This document shows positions 31,246-41,222 of a DNA stretch of 64,000 bases, in pieces. How positions within the stretch are numbered: position 1 is the stretch's first letter; each line of letters opens with the position of its first letter. The DNA is from Nothophaeocryptopus gaeumannii (taxonomy: Eukaryota > Ascomycota > Dothideomycetes > Mycosphaerellales > Mycosphaerellaceae), in the NCBI GenBank assembly GCA_031771865.1, contig JASISA010000040.1, positions 372,001 to 436,000 on the forward strand, in the 5' to 3' direction. The translations under genes were made by a program, and so were the position numbers. A model generated the notes under the pieces. The model saw only the letters and a program-made list of their open reading frames with translations, was not told the origin of the DNA and made no database searches.

Positions 31246-31482
31246 TTATCCTCTGGAGCCTCCAAGGCCAAGACGCTGCTCTCTGCTCATCTTGGACTTG
31301 TTTCCGTTCGATTGCGCAGTCGGCGTGTCCTGGGCCGAGCTCTGCGCGTACATCTTGCCGTCGTCGTCGTCGTCGTCGTGCATGGTCGCCTCCTTCAAAG
31401 CATCGCGGTGTGCCTTGCGCTGTTCGTAGGCCGCAATGTCGTCCGGTGTGAGCGTGAGCTTTGTCGGCGGACGGGAGAGCAT
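31246..31482 (-). CDS. CDC26: APC/C subunit Cdc26
   Basis: 78 residues, intronless. The N-terminus MLSRPPTKLTLTPDDIAAYEQRK matches the Cdc26 signature (ML+RxPT+LxLxxDDIxxYE), the segment that inserts into the TPR groove of Apc6/Cdc16 and stabilises it in the anaphase-promoting complex. The remainder is disordered with a run of six Asp encoded by a GTC/GAC repeat (31364-31383) and ends KMSREQRLGLGGSRG. Small size and the position of the motif at the very N-terminus fit the family, which is often missed in annotation. Confidence 0.72.
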   Translation of the reverse strand: MLSRPPTKLTLTPDDIAAYEQRKAHRDALKEATMHDDDDDDGKMYAQSSAQDTPTAQSNGNKSKMSREQRLGLGGSRG

Positions 31483-32251
31483 AGTGACGAGGCTGCTGCT
31501 GAAGGAGTTGCGGTCTGCTAGTGTTCAAATACGTGAAGAATGAAGTGTATCGTCGTCGATACTCGATACGGTCGACGGGTGTTGGTAGAGATGTTGATCG
31601 TGGTTGGTTCGTGTGCTGGACGCGTCTAGCTGCCTGAGGCATCCCGCCGGAACCAGACCGAGCCGAATCCTGGAAACACGCACCATCCAAACCATGACCA
31701 CACTCAACACCTCCATCCAAACCATCACCACACTCAACACTTCCTATCCAGAGCATCGTCTAGCTCCCTTCTACCAAGTCACCGTCTATACTCGTTCCAG
31801 ATAACACTATCGGCCCACACGCGCCAAGATTGGACGCTCTCATTGGAAGTACCCGCCCAATTCGACACTTGCTTCGACTTGGTCCCAATGGCTCCAACTC
31901 TACCTCTCTACAAGATGATCTACAAGTCTGCAATGTCTCAAACCCTCCCCAAAATGCCGCGGTATTCGACGTTCCGCTTCACGATCTGCTTCTGGACATG
32001 TCCATGTGGCGTTCGTCTGCCCATAGAACTATTGCGAACGGGATGTTGGGGCATGCAGTCCTCCAACATATCCGCTGCCGTGGGCGGATGAGGAATGTAC
32101 AGGTAGGTCGCCTTCGTCAACAACGCCTTCTACACATTTTCCCCGGCTTTTTCAGCATCCTCTATGCATTGGCCGACAGCGACACCTTGTCCATCGCTTG
32201 CACGCCTCAATTGACCGCCTGTTTTCACCAAGGCAGTGACCGGCAGTCAAC
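31483..32251. promoter_or_regulatory. divergent intergenic region, CDC26 and GH16
   Basis: About 770 bases between divergent starts. It contains a 30-bp tandem duplication at 31683-31742. The ORF beginning at 31830 is in a different frame from the GH16 start and is not supported. Confidence 0.45.
31683..31742. repeat. 30-bp direct tandem duplication
   Basis: Two adjacent 30-bp units starting CCATCCAAACCATGACCACA and CCATCCAAACCATCACCACA; they differ at two positions (G/C at base 14, C/T at base 29). Located in the divergent promoter. Confidence 0.9.
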
Positions 32252-35200
32252 ATGCGGTCCTCGCCGCTCGTTTCGAGGGCTGTTTTGGCAGCTTTCCTTC
32301 TCTCTGTCTACTATGTTTCTGCCCAGAGCGTTCCTGGAGGCTCGTACTACGCCGGAGCCGGTGCGCCAGGCGCAGGCACATACCGACTCGTCGATGACTA
32401 CGCACCAAATGGTTTCTTCGACAAATGGAACTACTATTCGAGCTACGATCCTACCTATGGCCACGTACAGTATGTGAACGAGTCTGTGGCTGTGGCGAAT
32501 GGCTACACCTACTACTCAGCTGCAAACAACACGGCCGTCATCAAGCCGGATACAATCAACAAATGGCCACGAGGCGGTTCTGGAAGGCCGAGTGTTCGCA
32601 TCATCAGTGACAACACATACTACCACGGCTTATTCCTTTTCGATGTCAAACATATGCCATGGGGCTGCGGAACATGGCCTGCTTACTGGTTACTGGGCCC
32701 GAATTGGCCATACACAGGAGAAATCGGTTAGTGGGCTTCTTCACAGCATTTCAGCCAACATGCACTGATTTGCATAGATATCATTGAGGGCGTCAATACT
32801 GGAGAGTACAACAATGTTGCTTTGCACACGAGCTCGAATTGCTCCGTCAATGGCGCTGGCCAGACTGCGACATTCGAGACTAACGACTGTGATTCCAATG
32901 CCAATGGTAATTCTGGCTGTGGGTCTCAGCTATCAAACTCGACTGCCAACCCAAACAATTATGGTTCAGGGCTGAACAGCATCCAAGGCGGTGTCTACGC
33001 GACAGAATGGACCTCCAATTACTTCAAGACCTGGTGGTTCCCCCGTGGTAGCCTTCCTGCAAGCATCACGAACGGCGCTCCCGATGTTTCAACGTTCGGT
33101 ACTCCAGCCGTGGACCAGCAAGGCGCGTGCGATATCGACTCTCACTTTCAGAACATGAGCATAATCATCAACATCGACTTCTGCGGTGCTTGGGCCGGAC
33201 AGGTGTACTCGAGCCAATATCCAAATTGTCCACAGTCTCCGACTGCTACCAACAGCCTGGATTCTTGCGTGGACTACGTTGGCGACTACCCTGGCAACCA
33301 GACGGAAGCTTACTGGGAGATCAACAGAATCCAGGTGTACCAAATGCCAGGCAACATCGCCACCACATCCGCATACTCCACCAGCCAGTCTTCTGTCGCT
33401 CCGGTCGCGACCAGCACAAACACGGTGCCCCAGGGCCAGGGTGCGACCACTACCGCGCCATTGTCTTCTTCTGTCTACACTGGGCCTGTTGGTACAAGCA
33501 CCGGTACTATGGCTACATCGACACCACAGGCCAGTTCCGTTGGTGCTGCACAAGGGTGCCCTGCGGATGACGGCAACGAAATAGAGACAGCCGCCGGCGT
33601 TGACTACAATATTCGCTGTGGGGGTGATCTAAGTGGTAGTACTCTGCCGGATGGAGGGTCTACTACCAACTCATATATCGAGTGCTTCGCCAAATGCGAT
33701 GCACTATCTACCTGCGCAGGATTCACCTGGCTCGGTGCCGCCAACTCGAACGGGCAGGGTGGAGGAAACTGCTACCAGCACACTGAGGATCAATCTGGCG
33801 CTGTTACCTTTTCGGCAGCCAGCGGCACCAATTCAGGAACAGTGGCAGCACTCAAGGTTAACCCGTCCCAGACGGGCGTGACCCCCTCGTCCTCTTCAGC
33901 GGCCATAAGTCCACGTACCGTCGCCAGTTCGACCTCAATCTGGTCGTCTGATGGTACTACATATACTCCGGCCATCGCAGCTCCATCCGCACACCCAGCT
34001 CAAGGCTGTCCAGCGGATGATGGCCAAGTCGTCGAGGGTGCAGCAATGGTCCCATACAACGTCAAGTGCGGTGGCGATACCACTGGGGTCACTCTCGATG
34101 TTGGCGCGCCTTTGACTTCCAACTCTTACGCCGACTGCTTCTCATACTGTGATGCGATCGCTGCTTGCGGAGGTTTCACTTGGCTGGGCCTTAATGGCGC
34201 AGTCAACGGTGCTGGGCGAGGAAACTGCTACATGAAGCAGGCCAATAATGCTGGCTATGTCTATTTCTCAGACTCTTCTTCCAACAATCAGACAGTGGGA
34301 GCTGTCAAGGTGAACCAGGGCCAGACTGTATTTGCTGCGACGTACACAACCACAACGACCACGACACGAAGCCCTACAACCCCCGCGAGCTCATCCGCCC
34401 CTGGAAGCTCTACACGGCCTGCGAGCAGTACGACGGTCTCATCAACAGTATCTGTCTGGTCTTCATCGGGTACCACGTACTCATCGACAGTGTCCGTGAG
34501 TGTCGCTCCATCTAGCACCCCAAGCGCACCTCAGTATGGTTCGTCCATGGCTGTCGGTACTGTGGTATCTTCAGCTGTTTCCACCTGGACTTCCGCTGGC
34601 GTCACCTACTCTTCAACAGTCCCCGTCACGAGCGTTATCAGCTCTGTTGCTCCATCACCATATCCAGAATCGTCATCTCCAGCGTCAACACCCATCACAC
34701 TCATCTCCACAGCGTTCTCGACATGGACCTCGTACGGAATGACGTACAGCACGAGCATCCCAGTCACAATTGTGAGCAGCGCACCAGTGTATCCATCCAG
34801 CTACCCAGCGGGGTCATCCACTCCAGTGACGATCATCACAACTGCTGTGTCTACCTGGGCTTCGGACAGCGTTACATACAGCTCGACATACCCGGGAACG
34901 ATCGCGAGTAGTGCAGCAGTGTCACCTCCCCCCGCGGAAGCTAGCACTGTTGTGTCTACAGCGGAGTCTGTTTGGTCTTCAGACGGCGTTTCGTACACTT
35001 CGACCTTCCCGGTCACGACCGTACAGAGCGAGCCGCCATCCTACTCGTCCGTCGGAGCTGCCTTTCCCATCGTATCTACTGCGGTGTCGGTCTGGACTTC
35101 GAACGGCGAGACATACTCTTCGACTTTCGCTGTGACCAGCAGCCAGGCTCCACCTGCCTATTCATCAGCTCTGTCTCCCTCCGCTGTTGTGTCCACGGCG

Positions 35201-38200
35201 GCATCGACATGGGTCTCTGCCGGAATTACTTACACTTCGAGCTATCCAGTGACCAGCGCCTCTTCTCCGGCTTCGAGCACGGTCCCTGCATACACGCCCG
35301 CACCGGCATGCCCTGCTGGCAGCTATGAGGATGTATGCGGCGGGGGCTCCTCTCCAGACGTCTGTGCTTCCGAAGGTGGACAGACATACAATGTCACTTG
35401 CGGATATGCGTACACCGGTACGGAGATACCAGACTCTGCCGTTGTCACCCCAGCAGCCAGACTCCGGAGCAATAGCACTGCCCGCGCAAACGTTAAACGC
35501 TGGACGGCTCCTGATCTCGAATCTTGCCAGGAGTCTTGTGAACTCACGACCGGTTGTTTAGCTGTGAACTACATCGGCACGGAGTGTACCCTTTTCAGCA
35601 ATGTTACCGGAACTACGCCTGTAGCTGGTGCAGTGGCCGCCGAGCAAGTTCCGGACCCCTACAACCCAACGACGAGCAGTACACTGGTCCCACCTGTCTA
35701 CGGAGGATCTGCAACGACGAGTAGCACCCCCCTCCCACCAATCTATGGAGGGTCAGCAACTACAAGCAGTACGCCCGTCCCACCAGGCTATGAAGGATCG
35801 ACTATCATCACTCAAACCTCACTGATAGCTTCTGCAACCACTGCTGTTCAGAACACGGTCACTACCACTCCCGGCGGACCAAGCGTCACGGTCACGAATA
35901 CTTTCTCTGGCATTATAGTCACAGTCACGCCAACAGCAGCTACGACTATCGTCTCGACACTCTCTCCTAGCGGTACCTTCACCTCCATTTTCAGTGGCAG
36001 CTCTAGCGGGTCATACTACGTCTACCCGTCAAGTTCCACTGTTGGTGACAACGGCGGCATCCCAGAAGGTGGCGGCTGCACTCAGATTTGCTTCACATGC
36101 GCTTTGACCCCCATTGTCCCAACCTCCTGCGACACCAGCACCAGCCCACCAATCAGCCTGCCATCTCTATCAAATGGTACGGCGACTGGCTCTGGGGCTC
36201 CCGGATATGGCAATGGCGGTATTGTCACGGCTACGACTCACGTTTCGGGCAGCACTTGTCCAAGGATTGTCTCGGGCACTGGATACACTACTGTCTACAC
36301 AACCTATACAATGAAAACTTGCTTGCCTGGCGATGTTTGCCCAAACCCAGGATGGGGAGTCATCAATCCCAGCACATCTCTCCCAGGCCAGGAGGTCGTT
36401 ACTACCACGAATGCCAACGGAAACACCATAACTTACACTCAAATTCCGACGGGCGCAAACAGCACAAGTGTAGTGTCCAGAACTGCGACGGGAAGTAATG
36501 GTGTCATGATCACATTGTCAAGCGCAACGACTGGGTCATCTGGTCCAACTGTCACAGCTCTCCCTACTTGTCCATACGACAATGGAGCTTCCTTCATCGA
36601 CGCTCTGGGAAAGGAGTACACCATTCTCTGCAACACAATCTTCACAGACACGACCCTCGACACGCAGACTCAATCCCGTCTGGCAGACTGTATCTCGTCA
36701 TGTGACATGTACAATCTGCAGAACATCACCTCGGTCAGCTGTGGAGGTGTCTCATACTTCCAGGAATTGACTACCAACAACTGTTTGTTGAAGATTGGAA
36801 ACAGCGTTTCTACGCAGCTGAACGTCCACACCGCCAGACTTGTGAGCAGGGTTTCTAACGGAAATGGAGGCGGTGGTGTTACGATCACGGCGCCAAATCC
36901 AAGTGGTACTGGTATTGGCACTGGTATTGGCACTGGTAAGCTGCATCACCGTTGTTCTATGAAGAAATAGACTAATGCCTCGCAGGCCCCGGAACTGGCC
37001 CCGGCACGAGACCGGGCACAGGGTAAGCCTCTAGTCTCCTGAATGACATTTGACAATCGGCTAAATTTTCTTTGTAGTCCTGGTACTGGCTACGGAATTG
37101 GCATTTCATACTTCGCAACGACCTTCGTCCAAACACAGACTGCTGTCTACACATCTAACGGCATCACGTACACGTCTCTAATCGGCGTGACCACTGTGAC
37201 GACAACGTCCGTATCGGTCAGCTATGTCAACACTGGCGCAGGAACGGGACCAGGCGATGCTACGGTGACGGCAGCGCCAACGTACGGCAGCGGAGGTGGT
37301 GATGAGTCAGGCACTGGGTAAGACGATTCATAATTCTGTGCTGAGGTCTTCGACTAACACCACTGCGGACCTGGGACAGGACCGGGTACGGGAGAGGGCA
37401 CGCGCCCTGGCACTGGGTAAGCCTGAACAGATTGATCGGGTCTTGTGCATATATTGATGACTTGGCAGACCGGGTACAGGAGCGGGCACTGGTCCTGGCA
37501 CTGGGTAAGAATGCTCTCTAAGAGCAATTTGCATCTCTTGCTTACATTTCTTTGCAGCCCAGGAACGGGTCCAGGCACGGGTCCTGGAACTGGGTAGTCC
37601 TCTTCAATCGCTTCTACATCTTTCGATCGCTAACCTGATATCTCAGCCCCGGCCCAACCTCTTATGTCCCCGTTACAAGCTATGGTGTTTCCACCGCTGT
37701 ATCTACCCTTGTTACTGGTGGAACAACCATTCTTTCCACCTACGGAGTGACAACAGTGGTTACTGTCAGCTATGTTCCAGGTGAGTCAATCGGGCTTGTA
37801 ATGTTCTCGTCATTCTGCGCTGACAAGCCTGTACAGCGTCTACAAATACTGTCACGACAACTACCGTCAGCATATCGATCTCGGACCGCATCTCGACGGC
37901 TACAGCAACAGCCACCGTCGTATCCTACGGCGTGACCACCGTCCTTTCCAACGGCTTAACTACAGTCGTCTCATACGGCGTATCCACCGCCTATCAAACC
38001 GCCACCGTCGTCGGCCCAACCGTCACAGCTTCCATATCCGGCGATGGCGGAGGTGGAGGAACGGTCACAGTGACCAACGGCAACGGCGGCTCGGGAGGCT
38101 ACATCACCGTCACCGCTGCTCCTTCAACTGTCATTTCTTACGTCTACCCGCCAAGCTCAAGCAGTTCCAGCAGTGCTTGCAGAACGACTAGCACGAATTA

Positions 38201-38333
38201 CTTCAAGGGGTTGACACCTGTGAGGAGAGAGGTGGCTATAATGAGGGATACGAAGTGGAGTCCATTTATGAATGGGTATGTTATGAAGCCTGTGAAGCCG
38301 ATGCCGAGGGCGTTGCCGAGAATGCATGTTTAG
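32252..38333 (+). CDS. giant secreted GH16 beta-glucanase with Cys-rich modules and Ser/Thr repeats
   Basis: Predicted 1,886 residues from nine exons: 32252-32726, 32778-36935, 36986-37022, 37078-37317, 37369-37416, 37469-37504, 37558-37593, 37647-37780, 37837-38333. Total is a multiple of three. Signal peptide at 1-24. GH16 domain about 25-360; intron 1 splits the catalytic motif, rebuilt as GEIDIIEG (E157, D159, E162). Then two related modules opening CPADDG (about 417-520, 568-673), eight or so Ser/Thr repeats of the type VSTAxSxWxSxGxTYSSTxPVT (about 630-1000), two more Cys modules (about 1002-1117, 1420-1516) and a PGTG-repeat tail. GH16 enzymes of this subgroup hydrolyse beta-1,3(4)-glucan; the architecture suggests a cell-wall-associated protein. 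Exon 5 lacks an AG acceptor. Confidence 0.85.
36986..37593 (+). repeat. tandem PGTG mini-exons with short introns
   Basis: Exons 3, 5, 6 and 7 of the GH16 gene (37, 48, 36 and 36 bases) each encode PGTGPGTG-type peptide and each ends ACTGG or ACAGG before a GTA donor. The separating introns are 50-56 bases. Exons 5, 6 and 7 share the same phase, so any can be skipped or duplicated without a frameshift. The start of exon 4 carries the same motif. Confidence 0.75.
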
Positions 38334-38464
38334 GGAGTAAGTGTATGCTAGAGTTGGATAAGGAGAGAAAGAGGAGGCTTTCTATTTAGATGTAATTAGC
38401 TGTCTGTCGCAGATTTTGCGGTACTCTTGAAAGGAACGCTAATACATTAATGTTCTGTTGTACT

Positions 38465-39286
38465 TTACAGATCTTGGTGGACTGCATCGCCACCAACTTC
38501 TTCCAGATCCGCATCTTCCTCCCTTAGCGCAGACAACTCACCATCTTCCCTGTCCCTATCCGCCGCCATCTCAAATATATCCTTCTCCGATTGTTGAACA
38601 TGCACCTCCTCATCCCATTCCTCCAGTCCAATTCCACTAAAAGTCCCTTTCGCCAGCTCCCACCACTTCCACTTCCCATCCCAGCTTGCACTCCCATGCT
38701 GTTCATACTCCTCGCCATCTTCCCGAACATGCACCTCATCATCCCAATCCTCGAATGCTACCTCTCTGAATGCGCCCTTGCCAATCTGTTGCCAGCGCCA
38801 AGTCCTCCCGCGAAAACGTGCTACGTCTCCGTGTCGAAGGCCGCAGTATCCGTGGCTGGCGTAATGACCATCGGCATCGAGGTTGACGAGTTCGAAGGAT
38901 TGGAGGAGAGAGGGCTCCTCCTCCACGCCCTTGCCATCACGAACTTCTGAGCCGAAGCGCTGGAAGCCGTTTGAGTGTTGACCTATGAGGTGGGTTGTCC
39001 CGCAGTGGCCGAAGCAATCTATGGATCTATAGAAGCGGACGGCTTGAGGGTCCGTGTCGGTGCTGGTTGGTTCTCGACCTTCCTGATGAGTTGTTGTGGC
39101 AGGTCGGACTTTAACTGCGAGAGCCTGGCCGGCAAAATCTCTACGGCATTTATTGATTTCGTTGTCGCCTAGGGCGAGGGTTCCGAGGATTTCAGCGGTG
39201 CATTGCGAGTCCGAGCAGAAGCTTACGTTTAGGGCTGCATGGGCAGTGACGGGGAGAGTGAGCAGTTGCAAGATTCTGTATCGCAT
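38465..39286 (-). CDS. secreted hypothetical protein with internal duplication
   Basis: 273 residues, intronless, convergent with the GH16 gene. Residues 1-17 (MRYRILQLLTLPVTAHA) are a signal peptide. The N-terminal half has paired cysteines (FCSDSQC, CFGHC, KCRRD, GYCGLR). The C-terminal half has two similar 28-residue units, WRWQQIGKGAFREVAFEDWD (163-182) and WKWWELAKGTFSGIGLEEWD (206-225), each continuing EVHV, spaced 43 residues apart. The end is strongly acidic. I do not recognise a family. The duplicated, charged tail looks recently evolved. The coding strand is C-rich early and G-rich late. Confidence 0.6.
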   Translation of the reverse strand: MRYRILQLLTLPVTAHAALNVSFCSDSQCTAEILGTLALGDNEINKCRRDFAGQALAVKVRPATTTHQEGREPTSTDTDPQAVRFYRSIDCFGHCGTTHLIGQHSNGFQRFGSEVRDGKGVEEEPSLLQSFELVNLDADGHYASHGYCGLRHGDVARFRGRTWRWQQIGKGAFREVAFEDWDDEVHVREDGEEYEQHGSASWDGKWKWWELAKGTFSGIGLEEWDEEVHVQQSEKDIFEMAADRDREDGELSALREEDADLEEVGGDAVHQDL

Positions 39287-41222
39287 CTTGTTCGTGTTGG
39301 CGTGAAGTCGACTAGAAATGTAGGGCGAATAGGAAAGATGTAAAGTGATAGTTTATGAAGTGAGGTGGGAACACGCTTTGCCCTAGGCGGAATCCTTCAG
39401 CTGAAAGTTCCACTGGGCTGTGCTGCTGCATGTCACTGATTCGCCGGCTACCGTGTGGAGAGCTCTGTAGAATGTCGGTATGGCTTGAGGGTGTCGAGAA
39501 TACAACACTACCTCTGGTGTATCTCAAAGGTTTCAATGTTCGGCAACGGGGACACACTGGTGCGTACCAATGATTCGCTCAAGAACACCAAGCCTCTAGA
39601 TATCCACTCCCCTTCAAGCATTCGCAACATGACTACTTGTTTTACAGGACTGAGAAGTAAACCAACAGCGTCATTCGGTTCAGTGCACCCCGGAGTCGCT
39701 TCGTGCTCAGCTTGAGAAGAACGCATCAACTCGAATGTAGAAGTCCAGGCCGGGCAGAAGCTCCAGTAGGATGTCATAAGTCTCCTGCACTCGTCGTCGC
39801 CTCGCGGGTACTGGAATTTGTGGGACGTTCTTGTAGGCATAGAGGTGGCTCCCTCTAGAACTTGATTCATCCCTCAAATGACTTTGTATGCCGAACGTCC
39901 ATGCTGATCATAACGCAGGCGACACATGCGGATCGCGGAATAGAGCTCGTCCCAAAATTTCCTCACGTATTCCAAGCTATTTTGAAGGAGAGGAGCTGTA
40001 TGAAGAGCCACTTCACCAGAATGTCCGCAAGAACGATCAATCACCTGCAAAATGGCGCGTTGATTGTAATTCGCAGCGAATCCGAGTTCTGCATAGGCTG
40101 CCAAAGCGTTGGCAGGTTGCGACATCATGTCTGTAGTGATTTACCCTGGTCCCAGGACACCGTCATATTTGTGGACGATGCTTGCTTAGATATATGACGT
40201 CTGTATAGCAGAATTCATTTCGCGAATATTCCTGGGCGTAGCTTGCTGGTGAACAACTCTGTCGACAAAAAGTCTCGTGATGAGGTAACAACACCCAAAC
40301 GGTATCCATGACTTGTGAGTATTTTCCGGAGAGACGTTTCTCTGCAAGACCGTCGTTGCTGGACGTATCTATGAATCTGAGCGGACCGTCTTCACGTAGT
40401 AAATCATTGATTTGTTGCTCTAACAACGCCGAGAAAAGTTCATTTGACGAATCATCATGAGGTTCACTGGCGCCTCTTTCGGAAAAACAGTCCCGAAAAT
40501 TGATTGCCAGCTGGGCAACCCCGGCAAGAGATATCTTCCTGCTCGTACGCTATCAGGTAATTGTTATTTTCCAGCATCATCTTCACCCTCCCGAGGAATT
40601 TTGCATCAACGCAGTGTGTCTGACTGAGAAGCAAGGAATTGGGACGTTGCCCTGACGAACACCTCAGCGGCAGACGTTGTGTACTCGACCCGAGGTAGTT
40701 CGGCCTGCCTTACGCTCAATAAATCGCGCAGGCTGAATAAGTGGTCTCAGCATACACGGCTGTCCGGGGTGTCTGATGGCCGAATCGTCAGTATTCTGGA
40801 TTCCTTCTCATCCGCTGCTAAAGGTAGTGATGGGTAAAGAATCGGTTCGTAGAGAGCGAGAAGCTCATTGCTCGTTCCTACTATGTTGTCTTGAATGCGC
40901 GAGTGAGACCAATCATCGAATTCGAAGTCCGGACTGGCCCTTCCCAGTGACAGACGGAAGTTGGAAAGGCTGTCGTTGTCGTCGATCGCCATGCTTGAAT
41001 GGAAAGATGTGCATTGAAGTTTTCCGCGTGGACCTGTCCGTCTACTCACACCTCCTGGCACTGCACCACTATCGTGACACCTCGGAGAGACTTTGTCCGA
41101 TGCTGTTGTTTACACGACAGCCTTGAAGCCACAGCACAGCCCTCTCGGAGACGCAGCCAGCATTTTCATAGCCAGAATGATTTACCAAAGGTAGCGAGGG
41201 TGCGCGAAGTCAAGAGCATGAT
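39287..41222. other. 1.9-kb stretch with possible decayed coding sequence
   Basis: On the minus strand, frames at 39508-39870 and 39874-40128 are the same frame interrupted by one TGA (39874-39876), and together would encode about 205 residues (NALAAYAELGFAANYNQRA...ELYSAIRMCRLRYDQHG). Further minus ORFs are at 40163-40426 and 40747-41061. I cannot assign a family or a credible splice model; these may be fragments of one degraded gene. Confidence 0.3.

Noticed and set aside
33089..33553. 154-codon minus ORF in the GH16 gene
   Set aside because: Shadow; the plus frame carries the glycoside hydrolase motifs.
36936..36970. End of the GH16 protein at the stop at 36970
   Set aside because: GTAAGC donor, CTAATG branch point and CGCAG acceptor allow splicing, and the following exons keep frame to 38333.
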